A stretch of DNA of 58,243 nucleotides from Mesorhizobium sp. B2-4-15 (GTDB taxonomy: Bacteria; Pseudomonadota; Alphaproteobacteria; Rhizobiales; Rhizobiaceae), in assembly GCF_006658505.1 (NCBI RefSeq), contig NZ_VFUZ01000032.1, forward strand, positions 1 through 58,243. The letters are read 5' to 3'. A model generated the notes under the pieces. The model did no database searches. It saw nothing but the letters and a program-made list of their open reading frames with translations, and was not told the origin of the DNA. A program made the position numbers and the translations under genes. This document shows, piece after piece, positions 8,384 to 17,375 of this stretch (position 1 is its first letter; every line of letters starts with the position of its first letter).

Positions 8384-9751
8384 CTACTGCGTCTTCGCCG
8401 GCGCCGTCGTCGCCTGCTCACCTATCGCCTTGAGGTCGGCGGCTTCGCCTTCCTTGGACTTTCCCGGCACCTTGAACACCTGACCGGGCCAGATGCGGTC
8501 AGGATTCCTGATCTGATCCTGGTTGGCGAGGTAGATGGTGGAGTAGCGCATGCCATAGCCGTAGACGCGCCGCGAAATCCGCCACAATGTGTCATGGCGG
8601 CGAATAATGACGGCGCCGCCGGCATGTTCGAGTTTGGGCGCCACGGTCTCGGGCACGTCGCTTGGCGGCGTTGCGGCAGCGACAACGGCCGGAGCTTCAG
8701 TGGCAGGTGCGGCCGGCTTTGCTTCGGCCGGTTTTGCCTCCGCGGGCTTGGTATCCGGGGCCACGGCGGCGACCGCCTCGCCCGGCTCTCGCTCGAACGG
8801 CACGGCGGCACGGGCCACGACCTTCACCCCGTCGGCATCGAGGCCGTCGACATGGATGGTATAGCTGCCGACCGGAACGTCCCGTGTCGCTTCGACAAGG
8901 AAATGCCCGTCGGGCGATGTCTGTGCATCACCGAGCAGGATGTCGTTGGCATAAGCGCGGACCTTGCGGCCCGGATCGGCAAGGCCGGCGACAAAGATCT
9001 TGTTGCCGTCGATCTCGACCGCCTCGACGACGATCTTGGGTTCACCCACGGATACGGCGGCCTGAGCTGCCGGTGCCGGCGCGGTTGCAGCCGGCGATTC
9101 GGTGGCTGGGGCGGCCGCTCCTGCGACAGCCTGGTTGCCGGCTGTCTGTGCTTCCGGTTTCTTTTCGGGCGCGGGAACTGTGAGCAGTTCGGCCGGCTTG
9201 CCCGGCTCCTCGACCATGGCCAGAACCTGGCCGGAGGCAGTCGCGGGAACCGAGACGACAGCGGTTTGCGCCGAGGTCGTCACGATACTGCCGGTCGTCG
9301 AACGCAGTGCAATTGTATAGTCGCCGGGCTTCAACGGATCGTCGAGCACGATGACAAAAGCGCCATCGGGACCCGCCACCGCCGAACCGAGCACCGGCGT
9401 GCCGTTGAGGATCTCGACTTTGGAGCTGGGCGCCGCATTGCCGGCGACGACGATCGAGCCATTGGCCTCGACACGCACGACATCGAAAGTCGGCGTGACC
9501 GGACCGGCCGTTGCGGGCGCTGCCGCACCGGTTGCGGGGGCGGCTGGAGCGGTCGTTGCCTGCGCCGGCAGGCGCGCTTCCGTGCCCGCATCCGCGGGTT
9601 TCGGTGCCGCTGGCGGTGTCAATGCCGCGACTTCCGCCGGCGGTTTACGATGAAGATAAGGGTCGAGCGCGCCCGACACATAGGCTGTTCCCACGGCCGC
9701 GACGGTCCCACCCGCCGCGAACAAGAACGCCTTTAATGGATTAATTGTCAT
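8384..9751 (-). CDS. LysM-domain cell-envelope protein with Ig-like repeats
   Basis: 455 residues. An N-terminal hydrophobic anchor (AFLFAAGGTVAAVGTAYVSG) is followed by an Ala/Pro-rich linker. Three similar beta-rich blocks follow (VRVEANGSIVVAGNA..., VEAVEIDGNKIFVAGLA...), like bacterial Ig repeats. A C-terminal LysM domain (HDTLWRISRRVYGYG ... IRNPDRIWPGQVFKVP) should bind peptidoglycan. It is probably membrane-anchored and periplasmic. Divergent from the LOG-family gene. Confidence 0.85.
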   Translation of the reverse strand: MTINPLKAFLFAAGGTVAAVGTAYVSGALDPYLHRKPPAEVAALTPPAAPKPADAGTEARLPAQATTAPAAPATGAAAPATAGPVTPTFDVVRVEANGSIVVAGNAAPSSKVEILNGTPVLGSAVAGPDGAFVIVLDDPLKPGDYTIALRSTTGSIVTTSAQTAVVSVPATASGQVLAMVEEPGKPAELLTVPAPEKKPEAQTAGNQAVAGAAAPATESPAATAPAPAAQAAVSVGEPKIVVEAVEIDGNKIFVAGLADPGRKVRAYANDILLGDAQTSPDGHFLVEATRDVPVGSYTIHVDGLDADGVKVVARAAVPFEREPGEAVAAVAPDTKPAEAKPAEAKPAAPATEAPAVVAAATPPSDVPETVAPKLEHAGGAVIIRRHDTLWRISRRVYGYGMRYSTIYLANQDQIRNPDRIWPGQVFKVPGKSKEGEAADLKAIGEQATTAPAKTQ

Positions 9752-9879
9752 GTATTTCGCTACCCCTTAGCCACCTAATGCCGGTCTAGCGTGTTTTGCC
9801 ACGACCGACAAGAAAAAGCCCGCCCTTCTTGGCCCTTGGGGCTTGACCGCGCTTTCAGACCCAATCACCAATCATCGGT

Positions 9880-10491
9880 ATGAACACGATTCGATCCGTC
9901 TGCGTCTATTGCGGCTCGTCTCCGGGCCGCGATGAAACTTACGCCAAGGCCGGCCACCTGCTCGGGCGCTCGCTCGCGCGCTCCGGCCTCAGGCTGATCT
10001 ATGGCGGCGGCACCAAGGGTATCATGGGCGCCGTCGCCGAAGGCGCGCTCAAGGCCGGCGGCAAGGTGACGGGCATCATTCCCCGCTTCCTGATCAACTG
10101 GGAAGCAACCGAAACCGCGCTCGACCGGCTCGACGAGCTGTTGATCACCGACAATATGCACGAGCGCAAACATAGAATGTTCGAGAAATCCGACGCCTTT
10201 GTGGCGTTGCCAGGCGGCATCGGCACGGTCGAGGAGATCGTCGAGATCATGACCTGGGCGCAACTCGGCCACCACCGCAAACCGATCGTGTTCGGCAATG
10301 TCGGCGGATTCTGGGATCCGATGCTGACATTGCTTGATCACATGACCGCAGAGGGTTTCATCCACACCGCGCAACGGGTCAAGCCGCTGGTCGTCAACGA
10401 CCCCGAGGCCATCGTCGCCGCCATCATGGTGGCCGGCTCCTCCGTCGACGCACCAACCGAGGGCGTACAATCGGTGATCGACAAAATGTAA
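9880..10491 (+). CDS. LOG-family Rossmann protein (TIGR00730), possible nucleoside 5'-monophosphate phosphoribohydrolase
   Basis: 203 residues, the usual size for the family. The lysine-decarboxylase-like motif PGGIGTVEEI and the upstream IYGGGTKGIMG define it. LOG-type enzymes release free cytokinin bases or cleave purine monophosphates; which activity applies here is not visible. Monocistronic, followed by the octanucleotide repeat array. Confidence 0.88.
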   Translation: MNTIRSVCVYCGSSPGRDETYAKAGHLLGRSLARSGLRLIYGGGTKGIMGAVAEGALKAGGKVTGIIPRFLINWEATETALDRLDELLITDNMHERKHRMFEKSDAFVALPGGIGTVEEIVEIMTWAQLGHHRKPIVFGNVGGFWDPMLTLLDHMTAEGFIHTAQRVKPLVVNDPEAIVAAIMVAGSSVDAPTEGVQSVIDKM

Positions 10492-10511
10492 GGTTAGGGG
10501 AATAGGGAATA

Positions 10512-10616
10512 GGCAGTAAGGCAGTAGGGAAAGACAGTCCCTACTGCCCTACTGCCCTACTGCCCTACTGCCCTACTGCCCTACTGCCCTACTGCCCTAC
10601 TGCCCTACTGCCCTAT
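10512..10616. repeat. Nine-copy octanucleotide tandem repeat with inverted lead-in
   Basis: Nine exact copies of CCCTACTG occupy 10539-10610, with a tenth broken copy (CCCTATCG). Just upstream, GGCAGTAAGGCAGTAGGGA (10512-10530) carries the complementary unit, so 10520-10530 can pair with 10538-10548 (11 bp, 7-nt loop) or with later repeats. Intergenic, between the LOG-family gene and the CorA-type transporter. Confidence 0.9.
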
Positions 10617-10754
10617 CGCCACCGCATTGCTGCTCGTCGACACACTGTGATCGACTGTCAAGAAACCGTCACACGGAAACGGGTCCGCGCGTGCTAGAAA
10701 TCGCGGTGAGGTAGCCGCCACGCGGCGCCACGTCCGAAACTTGCATCTGGCACT

Positions 10755-11759
10755 ATGCCCATGGATACCGCCCTCGCCCCGGAAGGCGCCGACCTGTCGC
10801 CCTACCTGCCCGACGAGCACGGGCTGTTCTTCATCTATCATTTCACCGCGGAAGGCGTGCGGAGCAAGGATGCCGCCACCGCGCACTGGACTTGGCGCAG
10901 CTACCAGATCACCGATCTGCATGCACGCCAGGAGATCGGCGCGGAGAAGGTTCTGCCGGCCCCGGCGCGCGATGCTTTCCTGGCGCCAAGCCATGGCTGT
11001 CACATCGACTATGAGGATGGCTGGCTCTATGGCGATTTGCCGGACCTCAAGCACGACTTTTCGGAGGCACGCGGGCTCGTCCATTTCCGCTTCGCCTTCA
11101 ACGACACAATGTTGATAGGCGCCCGCAAGCAGCCGCTGGAGTCTGTCGACGCCGTTCGCAAGGCGGTGGAAAATGGATCACGCAAATTCCGCTCGCCGTC
11201 GGACCTGATCGAGGCCGTCATGGGCCAGTCGCTCGACGGCATGGCGAGCGAACTCGGCAAGCTCGGCGATACGCTGGACGGTATCGAGGACCGCGTCGTG
11301 CGCGATGCATGGCACAATGAGCGGCAAGCGCTGGTCGAGGCGCGCCGGCAACTGGTGGTCATCCACCGGCAGATGGCGACGCTCACCAATCTGTTCAGGC
11401 ATCTCGACCATGCACATCGCGACGAGCTGCCCGACCCCATAAACGACATGGCCGCCAGGCTCTCGCACCGAGCGCAGACCCTCTATCACGACGGCGAGCA
11501 GTTGCAAGCGCGCACGAGGCTATTGCAGGACGAACTGATGGCGAAACTGACGATGCAGTCGAACCAGCTGCTCTACATTCTTTCGGTGCTGACGGCGGTG
11601 CTGCTGCCGATGACCATCATCTCAGGCCTCTTCGGCATGAATGTCGGCGGGCTGCCGCTGGTGGACACGCCAATGGGCTTCTGGATTGTGACGGCAGTGT
11701 CGTTGGCCATCGCGGCGGCCACCTATCTTTTTGTCAGGCGCCTTGGCCGGGGGCTGTAG
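10755..11759 (+). CDS. CorA-family divalent cation transporter (ZntB-like)
   Basis: 334 residues: a large cytoplasmic N-terminal domain with a long helical stretch, then two C-terminal membrane helices. The pore signature GMN is present in LFGMNVGG between the two helices (LLYILSVLTAVLLPMTIISG and FWIVTAVSLAIAAATYLFV). CorA/ZntB proteins move Mg, Co or Zn as pentamers; the cation is not deducible from sequence. Confidence 0.88.
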   Translation: MPMDTALAPEGADLSPYLPDEHGLFFIYHFTAEGVRSKDAATAHWTWRSYQITDLHARQEIGAEKVLPAPARDAFLAPSHGCHIDYEDGWLYGDLPDLKHDFSEARGLVHFRFAFNDTMLIGARKQPLESVDAVRKAVENGSRKFRSPSDLIEAVMGQSLDGMASELGKLGDTLDGIEDRVVRDAWHNERQALVEARRQLVVIHRQMATLTNLFRHLDHAHRDELPDPINDMAARLSHRAQTLYHDGEQLQARTRLLQDELMAKLTMQSNQLLYILSVLTAVLLPMTIISGLFGMNVGGLPLVDTPMGFWIVTAVSLAIAAATYLFVRRLGRGL

Positions 11760-11815
11760 CGGCAGCTTGGCAACTTCTGGCGCCGAAGGGCGAAGGTCCT
11801 CCGCATTGAAACTTT

Positions 11816-12730
11816 CTATCGAGCCGCCCTGCGCGCGCTGGTCAACATCGACCAGGAATAGATCGCGAGTGCCGCCCAGATCAGGACAAAGGCGACGGCC
11901 TGCGTGGTGCCGAACGGCTCGTTGAAGATCAGCACCGCGATCAGGAACACCATGGTCGGCGCGATGTACTGCATGATGCCGATGGTGGAGAGCCGCAAAA
12001 GCTTGGCGCCGAACGCAAACAAAAGCAGTGGCACCGATGTGATCGGACCGCAGCCGATCAGCAACGCCGTATCGGTGCCAGTGCTGGATACGATGTGATC
12101 CTGTCCGGTCGCAATCAAGTAGACGATATAGCCGAGAGCTGGCACGGACAGCAGAAGCACCTCGAGCAGAAAGCCCTGGCTTGGCCCGATCGGCAGCGTC
12201 TTGCGTAAGAAGCCGTAGGCGGCGAAGGAAAACGCCAATGCCAGCGACACCCAGGGCAACTTGCCGCCTTCGATAGTCAGCACCGCGACCGCAACCGCCG
12301 CAAGCACCACCGCACCGACCTGCAAACGGTCGAGCCGCTCGCCCAGCAGCAGCGCGCCGACGACGACGCTGACCAGCGGATTGATGTAGTAGCCGAGCGC
12401 GGTCTCGACGGTGCGGTCGACGGCGATCGCCCAGACATAAATGCCCCAGTTGATCGAGATCAGTGCCGCCGTCAGCGCCGCCATGGCGATGGTGCGGGGC
12501 GAACGAATTGCCGCCTTGAAGTCCGCCGTGCGGCCGGCCCAGACCAGAACCGCCGCGGCGATCGGCACGGACCAGACGACGCGATGGGCGATCACCTCGG
12601 CAAGCGGCAGATGCGCCACCGCCTTCATGTAGAAAGGCAGCAATCCCCACAGGAGATAGGCACCCAGCGCCAGCAGGAAGCCGCGGCGGGCTTTTGAATC
12701 TGCGTCAAGGGTAATTGCTTCAGTGGCCAT
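11816..12730 (-). CDS. rarD: RarD-type EamA/DMT permease
   Basis: 304 residues with about ten hydrophobic segments in two EamA repeats. The opening GYLLWGLLPFYMKA-like segment (GAYLLWGLLPFYMKAV) and the following HRVVWSVP are characteristic of RarD proteins, which are predicted inner-membrane drug/metabolite transporters. The substrate is unknown. Confidence 0.85.
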   Translation of the reverse strand: MATEAITLDADSKARRGFLLALGAYLLWGLLPFYMKAVAHLPLAEVIAHRVVWSVPIAAAVLVWAGRTADFKAAIRSPRTIAMAALTAALISINWGIYVWAIAVDRTVETALGYYINPLVSVVVGALLLGERLDRLQVGAVVLAAVAVAVLTIEGGKLPWVSLALAFSFAAYGFLRKTLPIGPSQGFLLEVLLLSVPALGYIVYLIATGQDHIVSSTGTDTALLIGCGPITSVPLLLFAFGAKLLRLSTIGIMQYIAPTMVFLIAVLIFNEPFGTTQAVAFVLIWAALAIYSWSMLTSARRAAR

Positions 12731-12813
12731 GGGCCAACGCTATGGCCTAGCAACCCTGGCAAGACCATCGCAAAGTTCTGATGGATCAATGGACTTTCGC
12801 TGATGGTTCAAAC

Positions 12814-14433
12814 TTACTCGGCCGCAACAAGTCCCGCCATCTCGCGATTCTTCATCAGCTTGTAGACGATCGAATCCATCAGCGCCTGGAAGGACGCATC
12901 GATGATATTTTCCGACACACCGACCGTCCACCAGCGGGCCCCAGAGGAATCATGCGATTCGATCAGGACACGGGTGATGGCCTCGGTGCCGCCATTGAGG
13001 ATACGCACCTTGAAGTCGGCAAGTTCGAGATCGACGATCTCGTTCTGGTACTTGCCGAGATCCTTGCGCAGCGCGATGTCGAGCGCGTTGACCGGGCCAT
13101 GGCCCTCGGCCACCGACATTTTCTCCTCACCGTCGACCAGCACTTTCACGATCGCCTCGGACACCGTCTTCAACTGGCCATTGGCGTCGAAGCGACGCTC
13201 GACCATGCAGCGAAACGAGGTGACGTTGAAGAATTCGGGCAGGCCGTGCAGCATCTTGCGCGCCAGGAGCTCGAATGAGGCGTCGGCACCTTCATAAGCA
13301 TAGCCTTCGGCCTCGCGCTCCTTGACGACGGCGATCAGCGCGTCGAGCCGGTGATCGTCCTTCGGCACATCGATGCCGCGCCGCTTCAGCTCGGCGAGGA
13401 AATTGGCCTTGCCGCCCTGGTCGGAGACCATGACGCGGCGACGGTTGCCGACGGCTTCCGGCTCTACATGCTCATAGGTCGCTGGCTCCTTGGCCAGGGC
13501 GGAAGCGTGGATGCCGGCCTTGGTAGCGAAGGCCGAGGCGCCGACATAGGGCGCCTGCGCTTCCGGCGCGCGGTTCAGCAATTCGTCGAAGGCGCGCGAC
13601 AGACGTGAAATGCCGGTCAGGGCTTCCGCCGAAATACCCGTCTCGAAGCGATCCGCGAATGCCGGCTTCAGCGCCAGCGTCGGGATGATGGAGATCAGGT
13701 TGGCGTTACCGCAGCGCTCGCCGATGCCGTTCAGCGTGCCCTGGATCTGCCGCACGCCGGCCTCGACGGCGGCAAGCGAATTCGCCACGGCCTGGCCGGT
13801 GTCGTCATGGGCATGGATGCCGAGACGGTCGCCCGGTATGCCTGCCGCGATGACCTTGTCGACGATGCCGCGCACTTCCGAGGGCTGCGTGCCGCCATTG
13901 GTGTCGCACAATACCACCCAGCGTGCGCCGGCGTCATACGCCGTCCTTGCGCAGGCCAGCGCATAGTCCGGATTGGCCTTGAAGCCGTCGAAGAAATGCT
14001 CGCAGTCGACCATCGCTTCCTTGCCTGAAGCGACAGCGGCCTCGACCGAAGCCTTGATGGCGTCGAGATTCTCCTGGTTCGTACAGCCAAGCGCGACGCG
14101 AACGTGATAATCCCAACTCTTGGCAACGAAGCAGATGGCGTCCGATTTCGACTGGACAAGCGCGGCAAGGCCCGGGTCGTTGGACGCCGACACCCCTGCC
14201 CGCTTGGTCATGCCGAAGGCGACGAATTTGGCCGTCGCCGTGCGCTTCTGCTGAAAGAATGCAGTGTCGGTCGGATTGGCGCCGGGATAACCGCCCTCGA
14301 CATAGTCCATGCCGAATTCGTCAAGCAGTTTTGCGATCGCGATCTTGTCCTCGACCGAAAAGTCGATGCCAGGCGTCTGCTGGCCGTCGCGCAGTGTGGT
14401 GTCGAAGAGGAACAATCTTTGCTTTTTCATCAT
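12814..14433 (-). CDS. cimA: Citramalate synthase (CimA / TIGR00977 type)
   Basis: About 540 residues. A HMGL-like catalytic TIM barrel opens with LFDTTLRDGQQTPGIDFS. The HAHDDTGQAVANSLAAVEAG and NGIGERCGNAN segments hold metal and substrate residues. A C-terminal LeuA-type regulatory domain follows. The family condenses pyruvate and acetyl-CoA to (R)-citramalate for isoleucine synthesis; confusion with isopropylmalate or homocitrate synthase is possible but the overall sequence fits the citramalate group. The start at 14433 avoids an extension into the repeat element upstream. Confidence 0.85.
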   Translation of the reverse strand: MMKKQRLFLFDTTLRDGQQTPGIDFSVEDKIAIAKLLDEFGMDYVEGGYPGANPTDTAFFQQKRTATAKFVAFGMTKRAGVSASNDPGLAALVQSKSDAICFVAKSWDYHVRVALGCTNQENLDAIKASVEAAVASGKEAMVDCEHFFDGFKANPDYALACARTAYDAGARWVVLCDTNGGTQPSEVRGIVDKVIAAGIPGDRLGIHAHDDTGQAVANSLAAVEAGVRQIQGTLNGIGERCGNANLISIIPTLALKPAFADRFETGISAEALTGISRLSRAFDELLNRAPEAQAPYVGASAFATKAGIHASALAKEPATYEHVEPEAVGNRRRVMVSDQGGKANFLAELKRRGIDVPKDDHRLDALIAVVKEREAEGYAYEGADASFELLARKMLHGLPEFFNVTSFRCMVERRFDANGQLKTVSEAIVKVLVDGEEKMSVAEGHGPVNALDIALRKDLGKYQNEIVDLELADFKVRILNGGTEAITRVLIESHDSSGARWWTVGVSENIIDASFQALMDSIVYKLMKNREMAGLVAAE

Positions 14434-14448
14434 GGCAAGGCGCTTGAG

Positions 14449-14606
14449 CACCCCCCTTTGTCCTGCCGGACATCTCCCCCGCAAGGGGGGAGATCGGCAG
14501 CTTTACCGACGGCGCTCGTCCTGCAGCGTCGGAGGTTGGCGAAAGCGACGGCGACATCCAATCTCCCCCCTTGCGGGGGAGATGCCCGGCAGGGCAGAGG
14601 GGGGTG
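14449..14606. repeat. RIME-like inverted repeat pair, locus 1
   Basis: Two 46-bp arms, 14449-14494 and 14561-14606, are near-identical inverted copies (about 43 of 46 positions). Each contains its own GC-rich palindrome (CTCCCCC-CTTGC-GGGGGAG type). TTGGCGAAAGCG stands 13 nt before the right arm. The same unit occurs twice at 17376-17602. Such elements are common between genes in rhizobia (RIME-type). Confidence 0.85.
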
Positions 14607-14627
14607 TGACGGAGCGCCGTACATCGA

Positions 14628-15596
14628 CTAATTTTTCCCCGCAAACCGATCCGTAGCCCGGATCAACTGATCGAGTATCCCTGGCTCCGAATAGGCGTGG
14701 CCGGCGCCCTCGACGAGGTGGAAATCCGCCTTGGGCCAGGCCTTGTGCAGCGCCCAGGCGTAGCGAGCCGGGCATGGCATGTCGTAGCGGCCGTGGACAA
14801 TTGTACCGGGGATGTCCTTGAGCTTGTACGCGTCGCGCAGCAGCTGCCCCTCTTCCAGCCAGCCGGCATGGACGAAATAGTGGTTTTCGATGCGGGCGAA
14901 GGCGACGGCATAGTCGTCCTGCCCAAACGGACCGCTGGTTTCGGGCTCCGGCAGCAGCGTGATCGTCTCGCCTTCCCACAGGCTCCAGGCGCGAGCCGCT
15001 TCTATCCGCGCCTTGCGGTCCGTACCGACCAGCCTTTTGCGGTAGGCCGCCATCATGTCGCCGCGCTCGGCCTCGGGGATCGGCGCCAGGAACCGCTCCC
15101 ACTTGTCGGGAAACATCTCGGAGACGCCGAACTGATAGTACCATTCGAGTTCTGCCCGGGTCAGCGTGTAGATGCCGCGCACCACCAGTTCACTGACCCG
15201 ATCGGGGTGCGTCTCGGCATAGGCGAGCGCCAGCGTCGAGCCCCAGGAGCCGCCGAACACCAGCCATCTATCGAAGCCGGACATTTCGCGCAGACGTTCG
15301 ATGTCGGCGACGAGATGCCAGCTGGTATTGGCTTCAAGCGAGGCGTTCGGCGTCGATTTTCCGCAGCCGCGCTGGTCGAACAGGATGACGTCGTAGAGCT
15401 TTGGATCGAACAGCCGTCGATGTTTTGGCGAAATGGTACCGCCTGGCCCGCCATGCAGGAACACGGCCGGCTTGGCACCCTTGGTGCCGGAACGCTCCCA
15501 ATAGACCATATGGCCGTCGCCGACATCGAGCATGCCGCCATCGAACGGTTCGATTTCCGGATAGAGGGTGCGCAGAGAACCGGTGGCAATTGTCAT
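14628..15596 (-). CDS. pip: Proline iminopeptidase
   Basis: 322 residues, alpha/beta hydrolase of peptidase family S33. HGGPGG is the oxyanion region, GGSWGSTLAL holds the nucleophile serine, and HGRYDMPCP and GAGHAYSE supply the acid and histidine. It removes N-terminal proline from peptides in the cytoplasm. Its start overlaps the preceding GFA gene stop by 4 bp, placing it last in a five-gene operon. Confidence 0.92.
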   Translation of the reverse strand: MTIATGSLRTLYPEIEPFDGGMLDVGDGHMVYWERSGTKGAKPAVFLHGGPGGTISPKHRRLFDPKLYDVILFDQRGCGKSTPNASLEANTSWHLVADIERLREMSGFDRWLVFGGSWGSTLALAYAETHPDRVSELVVRGIYTLTRAELEWYYQFGVSEMFPDKWERFLAPIPEAERGDMMAAYRKRLVGTDRKARIEAARAWSLWEGETITLLPEPETSGPFGQDDYAVAFARIENHYFVHAGWLEEGQLLRDAYKLKDIPGTIVHGRYDMPCPARYAWALHKAWPKADFHLVEGAGHAYSEPGILDQLIRATDRFAGKN

Positions 15597-16069
15597 AGTT
15601 TCAAGCCTTGCTGCGGCCAGTTGGCCGTTTCGTGGTCGGGATGCTGGAAGGAGATGATCTGCTCCTGCCGCGCGTAGTAGTCGGGATCGTCGTGGATCGG
15701 AGCCTCGAAAATCTTCTCCACCCAGGGCAGCCTGAAGGCGTAGTTGACCTGGATCTGTGGTGCGAGGTCCGAACGGTCGTCGAAGGCGCCGATGGCGATC
15801 TCCAGGCCGTCGGGCTGGCGGTAGGTCAGCGGCGTGCCGCAGCGGGCGCAGAATCCTCGGTCGATATTGACCGAGGATTGAAAGTAATGCGGCTCCTCAT
15901 GGGTCCATTCGACGCTGTCCTTCGGCACGGTCACCAGCGCGCCGAAGAAATTGCCGAACTGTTTCTGGCACATGCGGCAATGGCAAATGGACGGGCGTCC
16001 GAGCTTGCCGTGGATGCGGAAGCGCACGGCGCCGCATTGGCAACCACCAGTTCGAACAGTCTCGGTCAT
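15593..16069 (-). CDS. GFA-family zinc protein (Gfa-like), copy 1
   Basis: 158 residues. Zinc ligands are visible as GGCQCGAVRF, CHCRMCQK and CARCGTPL. Family members relate to glutathione-dependent formaldehyde-activating enzyme, but for most the reaction is unproven. The ATG at 16069 overlaps the upstream GFA gene stop (ATGA-type), which supports this start over an earlier in-frame one. It is a tandem paralogue of the next gene upstream. Confidence 0.85.
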   Translation of the reverse strand: MTETVRTGGCQCGAVRFRIHGKLGRPSICHCRMCQKQFGNFFGALVTVPKDSVEWTHEEPHYFQSSVNIDRGFCARCGTPLTYRQPDGLEIAIGAFDDRSDLAPQIQVNYAFRLPWVEKIFEAPIHDDPDYYARQEQIISFQHPDHETANWPQQGLKL

Positions 16070-16557
16070 GGTCTTTCCTCCGGCGGCCATCGGTCGGTGT
16101 CGTGATCGGGATGCTGATAGGAGACGAGCTCGGCGAGATAGGGGGCCGACCCCACGTCAGCCATCGTGTCCTCGCCCGGCAATTGCGGAATGGAATCCAC
16201 ATAGGGCAACTTTGCCTCCGTGCCCCATTGGATGATCGGCGCGACATCAGCCGGATCGTCGAAGGTGGCGATGGCGAGCGCCATGCCGTCGGGCGCCTCG
16301 AAGGTCAGCGGCGTGCCGCATTCGCCACAGAAGCCGCGCCAGACGGCGTTGGAGGAGCGGAAACGCTTGGGCTCACCGCGCGTCCAATCGACCTTGGCGC
16401 CGCGCACCGAGACCAGCGGCAGGTAGAAATTGCCGCTCGCCTTCTGGCACATGCGGCAGTGGCAGATCGAGGCGTCGCCGAGCGCGCCCTCGACGCGGAA
16501 GCGCACCGCACCGCACTGGCAGCCGCCCGTATAGACCGGCCGGTTGTCGAGGCTCAT
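16066..16557 (-). CDS. GFA-family zinc protein, copy 2
   Basis: 163 residues with the same zinc-ligand layout as its neighbour: GGCQCGAVRF, CHCRMCQK, CGECGTPL. The two copies differ across the rest of the protein, so the duplication is old. Catalytic role uncertain; glutathione-adduct handling is the family precedent. Overlaps the downstream copy by 4 bp. Confidence 0.85.
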   Translation of the reverse strand: MSLDNRPVYTGGCQCGAVRFRVEGALGDASICHCRMCQKASGNFYLPLVSVRGAKVDWTRGEPKRFRSSNAVWRGFCGECGTPLTFEAPDGMALAIATFDDPADVAPIIQWGTEAKLPYVDSIPQLPGEDTMADVGSAPYLAELVSYQHPDHDTDRWPPEERP

Positions 16558-16563
16558 CGCATC

Positions 16564-16950
16564 TCACTCCGGATCATGGCAGACCGCCTCGACATTGTTG
16601 CCGTCAGGGTCGAAGACGAAGGCGCCGTAGTAGTTCGGATGATAGTGGGGACGCAGACCCGGCCCGCCATTATCCTTGCCGCCGGCGGCAAGCGCCGCGG
16701 CATGGAAGGCGTCGACCTCGGCACGGTTGCGCGCGGTGAAGGCGACGTGCTGGCGATCCCGGGGCTTGTCCCTGGCCGAGCTCAGCCAGAACACCGGCCG
16801 GTCGCGGCCATATCCGCCGACCCTGGCGCCACCCGTGTACTCCAACGGCACCATATAGAGCAGAGTGGCGCCAAGCGGCGCCATTGCCTTGTCGTAGAAA
16901 GCCTTCGAAACGTCGAAATCGGCAACGGTGATGCCGAGATGGTCGATCAT
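16564..16950 (-). CDS. VOC-superfamily (glyoxalase-fold) protein
   Basis: 128 residues beginning MIDHLGITVADFDVSKAFYD, the standard VOC opening with a metal-binding histidine. The end, FVFDPDGNNVEAVCH, is the usual metal-glutamate strand. Two beta-alpha-beta-beta-beta modules are expected. The substrate is unknown; the neighbouring GFA genes hint at electrophile or glutathione chemistry. Overlaps the DUF559 gene by 4 bp. Confidence 0.82.
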   Translation of the reverse strand: MIDHLGITVADFDVSKAFYDKAMAPLGATLLYMVPLEYTGGARVGGYGRDRPVFWLSSARDKPRDRQHVAFTARNRAEVDAFHAAALAAGGKDNGGPGLRPHYHPNYYGAFVFDPDGNNVEAVCHDPE

Positions 16951-17354
16951 GGAAATGCCTCCCTTGACGGTTCGTATGCCGGCGCTTCGGCACCGGCCAA
17001 ACCGGCTTCGATCACAATGTGCTGGCAGACGTTGTCGATATCGCGAATGCCATCGTCGTTCCAGAACCGCAGGATGGTCCAGCCGCTGCGCTTCAGATAG
17101 GCGGACCGCGCCTCATCGCGTTCCGCCTGGTCGACATTTGCATGCTGGCTGCCATCGACCTCGACGATCAAGCACTTTGCTGAACAAGCGAAATCAACAA
17201 TGTAAGGCCCCATGGGCACCTGCCGACGAAAGCTCAATCCCATCAGCCGATGAGCGCGCAACTCGTTCCAAAGCTTCAGCTCGGCGTCGGTCATGACGTG
17301 ACGCATGGATTTTGCGTTCTTGCGCTGACGTGACGGAACAAGGTCGTGTCCCAT
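16947..17354 (-). CDS. DUF559 putative endonuclease (Vsr-like fold)
   Basis: 135 residues. MTDAELKLWNELRAHRL, FRRQVPMGPYIVDFAC and LIVEVDGSQH form the PD-(D/E)xK-like core shared by DUF559 and very-short-patch-repair nucleases, with D and ExD as likely metal ligands. First gene of the operon DUF559-VOC-GFA-GFA-pip. ATG at 17354 chosen over an adjacent TTG. The biological role is not established. Confidence 0.82.
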   Translation of the reverse strand: MGHDLVPSRQRKNAKSMRHVMTDAELKLWNELRAHRLMGLSFRRQVPMGPYIVDFACSAKCLIVEVDGSQHANVDQAERDEARSAYLKRSGWTILRFWNDDGIRDIDNVCQHIVIEAGLAGAEAPAYEPSREAFP

Positions 17355-17375
17355 CAATCACACCTACCTTGGTGA

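Noticed and set aside
9810..9840. Terminator between the LysM and LOG genes
   Set aside because: The hairpin-like segment lies between divergent starts, so no transcript ends there.
10539..10616. CRISPR array
   Set aside because: Units are 8 bp with no spacers between them; this is a simple tandem repeat.
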